A stretch of 64,000 bases of DNA, from NCBI RefSeq assembly GCF_022965805.1, contig NW_027330951.1:496001-560000 (forward strand), given 5' to 3'. A program made the position numbers and the translations under genes. Positions within the stretch are counted from its first letter, which is position 1. The number at the start of each line of letters is the position of its first letter. This document shows positions 1 through 11,561 of the stretch, piece by piece. Under the pieces are notes generated by a model. That model saw only the letters and a list, made by a program, of their open reading frames with translations, was not told the DNA's origin and made no database searches. Origin of the DNA: Primulina eburnea (Eukaryota; Streptophyta; Magnoliopsida; Lamiales; Gesneriaceae).

Positions 1-2360
1 AGTGTCTGTATTGTTCGCTCTGACAGTCTGTCAGTCTGTGGATGATATTCGGTACCCAGATGTAACTTTGTACCGAGAGCCTGTTGTAAACTCTGCCAGA
101 AGTGCGAAGTAAACCAAGGATCGAGGTCTGAAACAATTGACTTCGGCACTCCGTGCAATCTGACCACCTCTCTAATATAAATATCGGCCATCTGATCATA
201 CCGGTACGCCATTTTGTATGGAATAAAACATGCAGATTTGGTTAATCGATCGATCACAACCCAAATCGCATCACAACCTTGGGAGGATCGTGGCAACTGT
301 GTAACAAAATCCATGGAAATGTGATCCCATTTCCATTCAGGAATAGACAAACTCTGTAGCAATCCTCCTGGTTTCTTTCTTTCCGCTTTCACCTGTTGGC
401 AATTCAAACATCTGGAAACAAACTCTGCAATGTCAGTCTTCATTTGTTTCCACCAAAACTGTTCTTTCAAATCATTATACATCTTTCTACCACCAGGATG
501 AATACTGAATCGACTACTGTGCGCTTCTGTCAATATCTGTTGTCTCAACTCTGAAACATTTGGCACAACTAGACGATTATTCACATACAGTACATTGTTA
601 CGTACCTGATACTCTGATCGATGTCCTGTTCTGACCATCGCAATCGAGTTCTGAATATTCAGATCAACTTTCTGAACCGCTTTAATTTTCAAAATCAGCT
701 CTGGTTCAGCCCGAATAGCACATAATCTCAAAGGTTGACGATCTGTTTCAAAGGATAATCCAGACAAACAGCAGCCTTCTATCATGTTCGAAACACCAAT
801 CGTCGATAAGGATAGAGAACATACCTTTCGACTTAGTGCATCTGCTGCTGTATTGGATTTCCCCGGATAGTACTTGATTTCACAATCAAAGTCTTTCAAT
901 AAATCCAGCCATCTTTGCTGTCTCATATTCAGCTCGGACTCTGAAAACAGATACTTTAAGCTTTTGTGAACAGAATATATTTCGAATTTTTCACCGTAAA
1001 GGTAGTGTCGCCGTATTTTCAAAGCAAATACAATGGCTGCCAATTCAAGATCATGAATTGGGTAGCGAGATTCATGGGGTTTCAGCTGTCTCGAGGCATA
1101 AGCAATCACATGCCCTCGCTGCATCAATACACAACCCAATCCGCGGTGAGATGCATCACAATAAACAACAAAATCACCAGTACCTGACGGGATAGTCAAC
1201 ACCGGAGCACTGGTCAATCTTTTCTTCAGTTATAAAAAGCTGATCTCACATTCTTCAGACCACACAAATGGAGAATTCTTCTGAGTCAACTGTGTAATCG
1301 GTTTGGCAATGCTGGAGAAATCTTTAATAAAGCGTCGATAATATCCGGCCAAACCAATAAAACTGCGAATTTCGGGCACAGATGTCGGTCTCGGCCAAGA
1401 AATCACGGCTTCAACCTTGCTGGGATCAACTGATATCCCGTCTCCGGATATAATATGTCCCAGAAATACTACCTGTCTCAACCAGAACTCACATTTCGAA
1501 AGTTTAGCATACAGTTTTCAGCCCTCAGAATTCGCAACACTGTTCTCAAATGCTCGGCATGCTCCATCATATTCTTGGAATAAATCAAAATATCATCGAT
1601 GAATATAATCACAAAATCATCAAGATATCTCTGAAACACACGGTTCATTAATCCCATAAATACCGCCGGTACATTCGTCAAACCAAACGACATGAAAATA
1701 AATTCATAGCGTCCATACCTGGTTCTGAATGCTGTCTTTGAGATGTCAGAATACTTGACTCTCAGTTGATGGTATCCGGATCTTAGATCGATCTTGGAAT
1801 ATACCGAAGAACCGTGCAACTGGCCAAATAAATCACCAATACGAGGCAATGGATATTTATTCTTTACCATTGCCTTGTTCAGCTGCCGGTAGTCAATACA
1901 AAGTCTCATTGACCCATCTTTCTTCCTCACAAACAGTATTGGAGCACCCCAAGGAGATACACTCGGTCTGATGTAACCCTTGGCCAGTAGATCCTTCAAC
2001 TGTTCTTTCAATTCTTTCAACTCGATCGGTGCCATCCTTTATGGCGCCCTCGAAATCGGAACTGTTCCTGGAATCAACTCAATGCTGAAGTCTATTTTTC
2101 GAATCGGAGGTAATCCAGGAATCTCATCTGGAAAGACATCAGCAAACTTACACACCACTGGCAAGTCCGCCAATGATGGACTCGATTTCAGTAAATCAAC
2201 TGAATAGACAATGAATCCATCCGCTCCTTTCTGCAATAATCGAGTCATATTCATCGCATATATCAAAGGAATTCTAGCTCGAGAACCTTTACCATAAAAT
2301 TTCCACTCATCAGCCATCTCAGGTCTGAATCTTACAATCTTGTGGAAACAATCGACTGTA
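1..2360 (-). pseudogene. G1 element pol (RT, RNase H, integrase), broken
   Basis: This is the pol part of a Ty3/gypsy chromovirus-type retrotransposon, read right to left and running off the window start. From high to low coordinates it holds the protease-RT linker (IELIPGTVPISRAP), reverse transcriptase with the FIDDILIYS active-site box near 1600, RNase H (VVYCDAS), the integrase zinc region ([16 protein letters not shown]) and the start of the integrase core (MDFVTQLP). It is dead: there is a stop at about 2036 where relatives have Tyr, a frameshift near 1510 at the end of RT, and a stop near 1230 in RNase H. From 1229 to 1 the frame appears open. It aligns with G2 pol (57081-59274). Its gag-protease half lies at 8686-9887, separated by the L1 solo LTR, which entered between protease and RT with a CTGTA duplication. 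Confidence 0.93.
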
Positions 2361-3522
2361 TGTAGAACCCGTAAATTGGACTGCGTATAAGCCATGTATA
2401 ATTCTAGTATTTAAAATTAAAATGATTTTTATCGTATGAATATTTAAATTCTTTTCCTTAAATTTATTTATTTTACGCAGTAGTTTAATTGTTATCTTTT
2501 CAGGTAAATAAGTGAGGCCGGACGGGAGATGGAGTATTGAGATAAGTTAATAAAGACTTATTTAAGTAGTGGTAATTTAGCATGTTAGTAAATATAATTT
2601 AAAAAGTTGGCATCCATGCAAGTTATTAAAATTCTTTGGTATTTTATTTAAATGTTTTAAAGCATTAAATGCATGTTTATTTCATCAATTTATGTTTTAA
2701 GTATTTTTATGCATTTTATAAATAATTCATGCATGATAAGATTTAATTCATGAAATTCATGCATTAGGATTTCTAGATGCATTTCACGTTCGAACGAGGA
2801 TCGGAGACCGGAAAATCTTCAGGAAAAACTATTTTATTTCACGATTTATTTTTGTAAATTAATTTAAATCATTTTTAAGTGTATTTTTCGAAAATGGGAA
2901 ATTTTGGGTATTTTTACCCACTGGATTTTAATTTTTTACGGTACGCAAATTTTATCGAATTGGGAGACTTTTTAATGGTTCGGCTAATATTTTCAAAATC
3001 ATTTCAACACGAAATATTTTTCGAGATTGTATTTGGATTTAATGGGCCAACGTTTAAGCTTGTTGGGCTTAAAACTCTTTTAAGCTTTTAATTAAACAAT
3101 TTAGGGCTCATTAGCCATTTGATTACTATTTAATTAACACTACTAAACCACTCTTTAACCTTAACCTTAACCCTACCTTTCCCCCCACCAGCCGACACCC
3201 ACTTGTTCATCATTATTCTCCATCGGTTTCACCATTTTCAGCTGAAGGGTCCCTTGGCTTTGGCAATTCTTGCAAGGATTATTCTTCCGCCGTCCGATCT
3301 TCGATCCTCTCGCGCAAATACATCTAAGGCACACATTGTATCGTCCTTTTTGCATCATACACGATATATATATATATATGTTGTTATTTGCTTGTTCATT
3401 CATGAAATTTTGGATCCAGCAACTGTGCATGAGGATTATTGTTTTGCCTTGTTCCATGCATCTCCACGAGCACCACTCACGTTTTTTCTGGTTTTTGGTG
3501 CAAGGGGCTGTTGTATTATAAT
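2361..3522 (+). mobile_element. L1 solo LTR, left part
   Basis: This is the left part of a roughly 3.05-kb solo LTR inserted into G1 pol. It starts TGTAGAACCC immediately after CTGTA (2356-2360), and the same five bases follow its right end at 8681-8685. The left part ends where the L2 solo LTR was inserted (ATAAT at 3518-3522). No coding sequence is seen. A TATA-like run of alternating T and A sits at 3363-3380. The LTR body resembles L2, L4 and, in reverse, L3. I take L1 as what is left after the two LTRs of a full element recombined. Confidence 0.88.
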
Positions 3523-3589
3523 TGTAACGACCCGAAAATCAGACTATGTATAAGCCATGCATAATTATTACTATTTAAATTTAAAAATG

Positions 3590-3638
<49 letters not shown>

Positions 3639-6600
3639 TGAAGGGCCTAATTCATTTTGATATTTGACAAGTCATAATTATTTATTTTAAAATCAAAAGT
3701 TTAGTTTTATCTTTTCAGTTAAATACGCGAGGACGGACCGGAGTTTGAAAATTAGAAATAAGATTAATAATAAGAAAAATATTCCTAAATTTAATCTACG
3801 TCAAGGAATAATTTAATTTAAAGAAAAAGAATGTTTTAGGATTTATTAAATTAATTGGAGTTAAGTTAGTAAATAAATACTATTAGGTTCAATATTTAAT
3901 TAAATCTTAAATTAAAATATGTAAACAAGTGGGGATAAATTAATCTAGGTATAATATAGTCAAGAAATTAATCATAGCATTTGAATATTTAAATTTGAGG
4001 TCATGAATGCCATGCAATAATCTAACCAAAATTTAATGTGTAAATTCACTAAAATATATAATGAGGGTGCTAAACTTTAAGCAATTAAAAAGATTTAAAC
4101 AATAAAATGCCATGCAAGTTAGTAATAATAATTTTGGGTCCAACATTTAAAATAATTCAAAGGTGGATTACTCTACATTCCAACTATTCCTAATTACAAT
4201 TCATGGGGTATTCATTTCTCATTTTAATTCTCTAATGGGTAGTAAATTTAAATGCAATAACATACCTCATTTCTACTCAACCTATTAGACAACAAAACCG
4301 TGTAAATGCAATAGGAAATAAGGAACAAACCAACGTCAATAAGGGGATTAAGAAACAATTCAAAACCCTTCACCTCCTTCACTTGTAAATCTCATTTTAA
4401 TGTATATTATGGACCCTTTATAACCATTATTAACACTCCTCTTCCTTACCTACATGTCCTACATTCATATGTTCGAAAAATCAGTAGGAAACATCTGAGA
4501 AAAATCGTGAATTAGCAGCAAGGAGGAGAGGGTAGGAACAACAACGCTAGAGGAGGAAAAACAATTCATATCCATTCAACTTCTTGACATGTAACCTCCA
4601 ACTAAATGCACTTCAAGACTCCTTTATCACCCCTTGTAACCTTCATACTCATTACCTAGCAGCCCTTCATCCATAATTTCGAAATTTACAGAAGAGAACA
4701 GCAACTAAAAATCAAGAATAACAGCACAAGAACAAGAAGGAATTCCCAACTCCGACTCCGTCGCTCGTATTCGTCGTATTGGTTTGTTTTATTCAAAACA
4801 ACTTCCAAGCATGTATATATTATTTCTTTGCTCTTAAATCAAGTCATATTAGATAATTTTAAGCAATATATGTTCATGAATCAAGCAGCATCACGAAAAT
4901 GACAGCAACATCTAAGCAAAAATCTGCACAGAATTTCTTGGCTCTCTTGTTTTCCACATCACGGTTTGGTGTGTTTTGGTTGCTTACAGGGAGTTGCTCG
5001 GTTCCAGGCACACATGGCTGCTACTAGGCATTAATTAGAGTGTGTTAGAGTGTTATTGGTTCATTGGTTTACATCCATACACGCACCAACAAAGTAGTGA
5101 CAGCAACTTTTCCTTAAATACAGAATTTGAGTCCAAGGTTTATCATTTGGTGGTTTAAGGTGAAAGTTCGAATCATGGCTGTCCTAGGGACTGTAGCCAC
5201 GGTTAGAACCCTTCCATACAATGTCTAGGACGTGACCAAGGTGTCCTTTCAAGGTTTGGTTCATGGTTCCCTCAAAATTTTTAAAACAACAACACAAGTG
5301 CATAGTTCGAATTTTCCATTTCCTGTATTTGGGTGTCTTCGGTTTTGGGGTGTGGTTTGGATTGTGGTTGGCTTTTAGCCCTTAGCCATGGTCCAAGCCA
5401 TGCCTTAGGATGTTGGTAAGAGTCCCTGGGAGGTGGTTCAAGCCATTGGTCAATAAATTTCAGAGTTTACACCACAAACACACAAGTTGCCACTGCTGGT
5501 TTTTTTTACAGCAACTTTCATCTTCGGTTTTGAGGTTGGTTTGAGTTCTTGTTTGGCTTTAAGCCCATGGACTTGGACTGAACAATACCTTAATGAGTTA
5601 GGAAAGTCATGGTTTTGGCCGTTTGTGATTTGGTCGAGTTTAGAGGTCGTACGAGAATTTACGGCGAAAGGTGCCAAAATGACTCTCGAAAGAGTGTTTT
5701 ATGTTTTTGGATTCCTTTCACCTATTTTTGTGTTTTACAGTTATTATGCATATTCTTCAGTATGTTGGGGTATTTTTAATCATGGTTAAATATCGGTTTA
5801 ATGTTGGTTCGGGTTAGTACGAAACCATGGTTAAAAATCAAGTTGTTGGTCCGAATCGTCTCGTTTTTGGTTCTATTGTTAAGATTTTGTCAAGTTAAGA
5901 TTTATTTCATGTGTCACATATTAGTAGTAAGTCGCAGCAAGCCTGGGAACGATTCACCTCATCCGGTAAAAATAAGGTTATAATTATATTACGTGCATAA
6001 AAATATAAAATGTTTATTTTTGAGATATATGCGATATGTCTTGTGGCCACCTTATGCTTATGGGTTTGGAAGTCGGTAGGAACAACCGAGGACCTCTCCG
6101 CCCGGTGACTTACGACCGGTTTATGATTATGTATGGGTACGGACATCCAGTCCAAGGGCTGTGATTGATCTCTACCGCCCAGTATATTGTGGTTTAGTCT
6201 GATCAGGCGCTTACGATATGTTATGGGCCACTTGCTTAGAAACATTATCTCTACCAGAAAATTATGATATGTTATGACAGAGCTCTATTGAGCAAAGCTT
6301 TTACGTATGATTTTCAGATATGCACGTAGTTATAATTATTCATGATACGATTTTCACCGTATGCTTTACGACACTTTATTTTTACATGGCATGCGATTTT
6401 ATGATATATTTACTTGTTATTCACGATATATACATGTTGAGTCTTTAGACTCACTAGACTTGATTGTTGTAGGTATTGATGAGGTCGAGACCGCGGACGG
6501 AGACCAGTGAGCGATCTTGGGACAACGGTAGTAAACCCGAGGACCTCATGATTTATTTTATGAACCTTTTATTATTCAAACTCGATTTTAATACGTTGGA

Positions 6601-6789
6601 TTATTTTAAGTTGATGTTTACGTTGGATTAATTTTAAACTGTTTGTTTGAAAACAATATTTGATTACGCTGTTATTTTAAAGTTAAAATTATTTACATGT
6701 TTATTTTATAAATTGGGCAAATTATTTATTTATTTAGAAAAATTTTAATAATTCCGCAAAATTATGAATACGAAATACGGGCCTTTACA
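3523..6789 (+). mobile_element. L2 solo LTR nested in L1
   Basis: A 3267-bp sequence that starts TGTAACGACC and ends GGCCTTTACA. It is flanked by identical ATAAT at 3518-3522 and 6790-6794, the expected 5-bp target duplication. It contains no gag or pol, so it is a solo LTR. It shares with L1 and L4 the conserved block around 6440-6540 (GTCTTTAGACTCACTAGACT, then a G-rich GACC stretch) and the 3' terminal style. The small reading frames at 5450-6250 are not supported as genes. Confidence 0.9.
3595..3634. repeat. (TA)n microsatellite
   Basis: About 40 bp of pure alternating T and A near the start of the L2 LTR. The equivalent place in L1 and L4 has only a few TA steps, so this is a local expansion. 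Confidence 0.9.
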
Positions 6790-6794
6790 ATAAT

Positions 6795-8680
6795 GTTAAG
6801 AATCTGATCAGATATTGGTTGGTAAGTTTTAAGTGCTGTTGTGCGCAGCCGGTTGGGTTTTTTATGAAATAGACGAGGGCCGATCGGGTGTGAGTTGTGA
6901 GATGGTGCGATCCATTCTTCCTGCTACACCAGCTGTGCGAGGGCCTTCTCCAGCCCTGGAACAGACCCTGGTGGGTCTGAGTTGGGGTCTGGAAAAGCTC
7001 AAACCATGCTGGAGTGACGGGACGATCGATCAAGCCAAGGCGAGACGTCTTTGTCACGGTAGGAGCCTTTTGTTGTTTTCTCGATTTTTTTTATGACAGC
7101 CGCTTGCATGGGGCTGGAACCATGGGTTTAGTGTGTCAAGTAGAGTCCCAAGGTGGTCAAGCGGAGGTCGTTCATGGCTGGTACATCGGGTGTGGGCAGT
7201 GGCGTGAGTTTGGAAAAGAATGAGTGTATGAGTTGGTGCAATGTGATAGGCCCGAGAGCTCCTGTCAAGTTCTGAATAGTTCAGCCGAGGATTAGCAGCA
7301 TAATGACGTTGCTTTAAGACCCATCAAGCATTTTTAAGATGTGGTAAAAGTTGGGGAAAATGTGGGTAAAGTTTCGTGTCGATTGGGTTAAAAACGGGAC
7401 CTCGGTCTAAGTTTTAAAACGAATTAAATAAGCTGTAATTTTTGGCTCGAGTTTACGTCTAGGAATGCTTTTAAATATGTTTTGGGACATTTTAAAGAGT
7501 TTGGTAAGCTTCGGGTCAATTTTAGAGGTCCAGGGTTGAAACGATAATTTTTGGGTTTCTAGGGGCAAAATGTTCATTTTGCACCCGGGGTGAGATTTTG
7601 GTCTTAGCAGCGCCCTGAGCACAAATCATGATATTTTTAAATGTTTATGCATCACGATTATGATTTTTACGCTATTATAATAATTATGGTGCATGCTTGG
7701 TTTAAAGGAATTGAAAGAGAAAAAAATGAGAAAGTGAAGAGCACTCCGTCTCCCATGCGCCGCGTCGTTATTTCGTTTGTTTTCTGTCAAAACAAACCAA
7801 GGCATGTTTATATCTTCTTTCACTCTTCAATCAAGCCATATAGATAATTTTAAATATCGCAAGTACATGATTTTAATGCAAGAAGATCGAAATTGTTCAT
7901 ATTTAATTATGTTGGTTAATTATATTACGTGCAAAATATTCATTTTGAGATTTATGCGATATTGCTTGTGGTCACTTTACTATCATGATTAAATCCGGTC
8001 GCCAGTTACCGGTCAGTTTAGTTCCCGGTCGTCAGTTACCGGTCCGATCGTCAGTTACCGGTTAGTTTCACCCGGTCGCCAGTTACCGGTCAATTCCCGG
8101 TCGTCAGTTACCGGTCAGTTCAGTTCAGGGACCACTTGCATAGACCATAATCTAAACAGAAAATTTATGACATGCTATTTTATTACAGGGCTCCAAGGAG
8201 CAAACATTTTCACTATGATTTTCAGTTCAGTTATGCACGTATTATAATTGCTCATGACAAGTTATTTTCACATTATGCCTCATGACATGATATTTTTATC
8301 CCATGCAAATTTTACTATATTATTTACTCGTTATTTACGATATATGCATGCTGAGTCTTTAGACTCACTAGACTTGATTGTTGTAGGTACTGATGATGTC
8401 GGGACCGAGGGCGGGGACCAGTGAGTTAGCTTGGGTCGGCAGTAGTGGAACCCGAGGACCTCATTTTTCAGCATTTATTATTTTATGATCAAATATTTTT
8501 ATCTGTCGTTGGATTATTTTGTTTTACGGTTATTTTGCAAACATTAAATACTTTTGCTGCCATTTTGAACCTTTAACTTTATTTATCAATTTAATTATGA
8601 ATGAGGTCTTTTATTTATTTAAAGAGAAAATTTTCAAATTTTTCCGCAAATTTTCAAACACGAATTTTCGGGCCTTTATA
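6795..8680 (+). mobile_element. L1 solo LTR, right part
   Basis: The remaining 1886 bp of L1 after L2. It ends GGGCCTTTATA at 8680, so the terminal dinucleotide is TA rather than the usual CA. It is followed by the target duplication CTGTA (8681-8685). It carries a short tandem repeat at 7995-8120 and the family's GTCTTTAGACTCACTAGACT block near 8358. No genes are seen. Confidence 0.87.
7995..8120. repeat. Five-copy GGTCGYCAGTTACCGGT repeat in L1
   Basis: Five degenerate copies of a unit containing GGTCGCCAGTTACCGGT or GGTCGTCAGTTACCGGT, spaced about 20-30 bp. L4 has a shorter version at about 41516-41640, and L2 has a single related stretch near 6100-6125. Copy number therefore varies between related LTRs. 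Confidence 0.8.
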
Positions 8681-8685
8681 CTGTA

Positions 8686-9887
8686 GCCCTGTACTTGGTC
8701 AACATATCGATATCGATAATACAATCAAAATCAGATATCCCAAGCACAATGCAGTCTAACTCAATTTCATGCCCATCATATTGCAGTACACGAGACTTCA
8801 CAGACTTCACCGATATCAAACCTGTCCCTGACAAAGAAAAGACAGACACTACCGCAGACAATGACTCAATAGGTAATGCATGACTCAATGCAAACCTCTC
8901 AGAAATAAATGTATGTGATGCACCAGTATCTATCAATACGTATGCAGGATAACCAAAAATAAAACAGTTACCTTCCACAACATCATCAGGTGCATCTTGT
9001 GCCTGCTCCTCGGTCAAAGCAAAAACTCGGGCCTGCTGTCTACGAGGCTGGTTCACTGTCTGGCTTCCTCCTGGCCTCTGCTGTGACTGGGTAGACGGTG
9101 CTGGCTGGAAAGAATGAACAGCTGATGGTCGTCTTCCTGTCTGAGCCACTGATCCAGATGACTCAGCTGCATGGGATCCCTGGGCACCTCTCTGTGGACA
9201 TACTCGGGAAAAATGTCCCTGTTGTTTGCAGATACGACAGCTGCCAAATATTCCTCGGCACTGCTCAGTGGAATGCCTCCCTCCACAAGTATTGCAATAA
9301 GGTCCAGTATACCTTCGAATCGAGAAGATGTTTGCTGTGGTCCCGGTGCTGGAAGCATAAACGAAGCTCCTCTCTGTCTCATCAGACCGGCTTCGGCTCC
9401 TTTGGCTCTGTTCAAGGCGTCGGTAAAATTGTTCGGTCTCCCAATGTTTACCAACGTGAAGAGAACTTGGCCACATATTCCTCAATGTTAAGATGGCCCT
9501 GCCTCAAGTTTGCAAACTCGGCTCCCTTGTCCTTCCTATACGACACTGGGAAGAACCTCTAATAGAATTCAGTCCTAAACACATTCCAGGTAATGGTCGT
9601 ACCTCTGTGTTCCAATGACCTCTTCATCGTAATCCACCAGTTCTTTGCAACGTCGTGTAACTGGTGTCCTATCAGTTTCACTTTTCGCTCATCAGTATAT
9701 TCCAAAGACTCAAACAGCATTTCAATATTATTCAGCCAATTCTCACAATCCACGTAAGTCTCTGTTCCCTTCAAAGTTGGTGGATGAAATGACTGTAATC
9801 TTTCAAGAGTGTCTCCACTGGAGTGGCTGTAACGTCCATTGGAGGATTCGAGGTGCTACCCTTCTCTGGTACTCTTCTCGGAGGCAT
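8686..9887 (-). pseudogene. G1 element gag-protease, broken
   Basis: The gag and protease half of G1. It begins at ATG 9887 (MPPRRVPEKGSTS) and runs down to the L1 insertion. Recognisable parts are the gag body (ENWLNNIEMLFESLEYTDE, then NWWITMKRSLEHRG), two zinc knuckles (CNTCGGRHSTEQC and CRICKQQGHFSRVC), and an aspartic protease with the catalytic DTGA followed by SHTFIS. Defects are a frameshift near 9810, a stop near 9560 (TEFY-stop-RFF), and loss of roughly 35 codons of the gag core near 9455. The frame breaks off at KYRATV where L1 entered and resumes at VDCFHKIV at 2360. B1 and B2 gag are clear relatives. Confidence 0.9.
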
Positions 9888-10145
9888 ATCTGAATATCAA
9901 AAAGGTTAGCAATCACATATTAAATATGTCTCAGCCCCTTTCTGATCATCTTACCTCTGATCAAGAATCGGTTCAGATCCATACTCAATAATATACATTA
10001 CCATATCAAAATCAGATAATTCAGGTAAACATGTATTAAGGCAATAAATCATGCTAGCAATCAAAAGCAGGAAAGAAAACTCAATCTACCCCGTTCACTA
10101 GCCCTTATCTCAGTCTAAAGGATCCATCGCTCTGATACCATCTGT
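9888..10145 (-). other. G1 leader between 5' LTR and gag
   Basis: About 260 bp between the G1 5' LTR (ending at 10146) and the gag start. No coding sequence is seen apart from the primer-binding site next to the LTR. The length is ordinary for a gypsy leader. Confidence 0.75.
10129..10140 (-). promoter_or_regulatory. G1 primer-binding site
   Basis: On the minus strand this reads TGGTATCAGAGC, five bases downstream of the LTR end. It is the usual plant site complementary to the 3' end of initiator methionine tRNA, from which minus-strand DNA synthesis is primed. It fixes the orientation of G1 and the end of its LTR. Confidence 0.9.
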
Positions 10146-10950
10146 TGTGGGGACCCGGACGCTAATCAAGTTCATAATCGTCATTGGGATAATTTAATCA
10201 ACTATATATGCGGAACGTAATGAAATAAACTGAATATACAAATCTGTATAAAAGAAACTACTAGTCCTATACTGTCTACATTTAATAAAAACTAAGGTTC
10301 AACAACTTAGATATCAAGTGTTTAAACCCTATTTACAATCCAAGTCCGTAGTCTCCATTCTATCACGATCTCTCCTCATCTCCTTGACCCAGATCCTATC
10401 CCACCTGTTGTCATGTACACATACAAACAAGACAACAGCCGGATAATACCGGTAAGAAAGATATCCCAGTATAAATCAATTGCAATCATATGATAAACAT
10501 AAAAGCATGAACATGTAACAGCAATATGTATCAAATTGTGAAACATAATCAATATAAAACTGTCGACAATGATCGTGACTCCACGACTCAGACTAGACTC
10601 AATCCTAGTCTAGGGATCCAGGTTTCCAGATGTTGGTATTCCTATATCGACTAACAATAATAGAAGAAACTCCGATTCTATCCACGTCGATATAACCAAA
10701 CATCCAGTGTCTGGACCTATCAGTCACAGACTGTGGTCCTATAATCAATACACTATCTTGTGACATCGTGCAATGTGCCCGTGGAGATCCCGCCACTATC
10801 AGGTACTTCTCACAAGATTACTCGTCTAATGCATGCTCCTATAAATCAATAGAACAGGCACTTTAATCAAGTCACTGATAAAACATAATAATAAGTATGT
10901 GATTAGGGAAACGCAAGTACTTCCTACTTGAGTCGATCTCCCAATACACA
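10146..10950 (-). mobile_element. G1 5' LTR, downstream part
   Basis: The U5-side part of the G1 5' LTR. On the minus strand it ends GGGTCCCCACA at 10146. It is interrupted at 10950 by element B1 and resumes at 19045. Together the pieces make about 1811 bp, matching the 1814-bp LTR of G2 (55167-56980). Unlike G2 it has single copies of two blocks that are tandemly duplicated there. Confidence 0.9.
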
Positions 10951-11091
10951 TGTAATGCCCGAGAATTTAATTATAGTAATCTGAGATTAATCTGGAATGA
11001 TTTATTCAATAATCGAGATGATTGTAGACGGAACGAATCGGACCGGGAGAGTCACGAAAAGAATTAAAATTATGTGTGCAAGAAGGGTCCC

Positions 11092-11497
11092 GCGCACATG
11101 CGCAGCATGTATGGGCGCACATGCGCGGAGATGGCAGAAGTAGCAGCGCATATGCGCGAAGAAGATGGCGCACATGCGCGGAGCTGGCCGAGGCTTGCGC
11201 GCACATGCGCAACGATATGCACGCACATGCGCGAGCCGTCCGAAGAGTTGGCGCACATGCACGAAGCGAGCACGCGCACCTGCGCGTATGGTCCAGTAGG
11301 TTGGGCGCATATGCGCGGAGGTGTGTCGCGCATATGCCCTAGCCAACGGGTGCCGAGCAGAAAGTCTCGCGCACATGCGCGATGGGGGTGCGCGCACATG
11401 CGCGAGGAGGGGCGCACATGCGCGATGAGATAACGCGCATCTGCGCGTGAGGACCAGTAGCGATTGCGTCGAGGCCGAGAGTCTCGCGCATATGCGC
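11092..11497. repeat. Palindromic dodecamer array, B1 5' LTR
   Basis: About 15 copies of a self-complementary 12-mer, mostly GCGCACATGCGC with some GCGCATATGCGC and one-base variants. They are separated by unrelated 8-40 bp spacers. The spacing is irregular, so this is not a simple tandem satellite: only the 12-mer is conserved. The GC-rich, stop-poor array creates long spurious frames on both strands that are full of Ala-His-Met-Arg runs. They are not genes. Confidence 0.95.
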
Positions 11498-11540
11498 GAG
11501 TTGTTTTGTGGCAAAATTCGGAAATGACACGTATGATTTG

Positions 11541-11561
11541 CATGCAATATATATATATATA
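11541..11561 (+). promoter_or_regulatory. RY motif and TATA run in B1 5' LTR
   Basis: CATGCA (an RY element, the known target of plant B3-domain factors) runs directly into an alternating TA stretch. The TATA begins 50 bp after the last dodecamer of the array. I infer that this is the LTR core promoter. The same order (array, RY, TATA) is seen in B2, B3 and G1. Confidence 0.65.

Noticed and set aside
3173..3553. Three overlapping frames of 83-116 codons
   Set aside because: They lie in the L1/L2 LTR junction on both strands, have no domain, and are not kept in L3 or L4.
11092..11497. Possible CRISPR array (short palindromic repeats with spacers)
   Set aside because: The repeats are 12 bp and degenerate, spacers vary from 8 to 40 bp, there are no cas genes, and the setting is a plant LTR.
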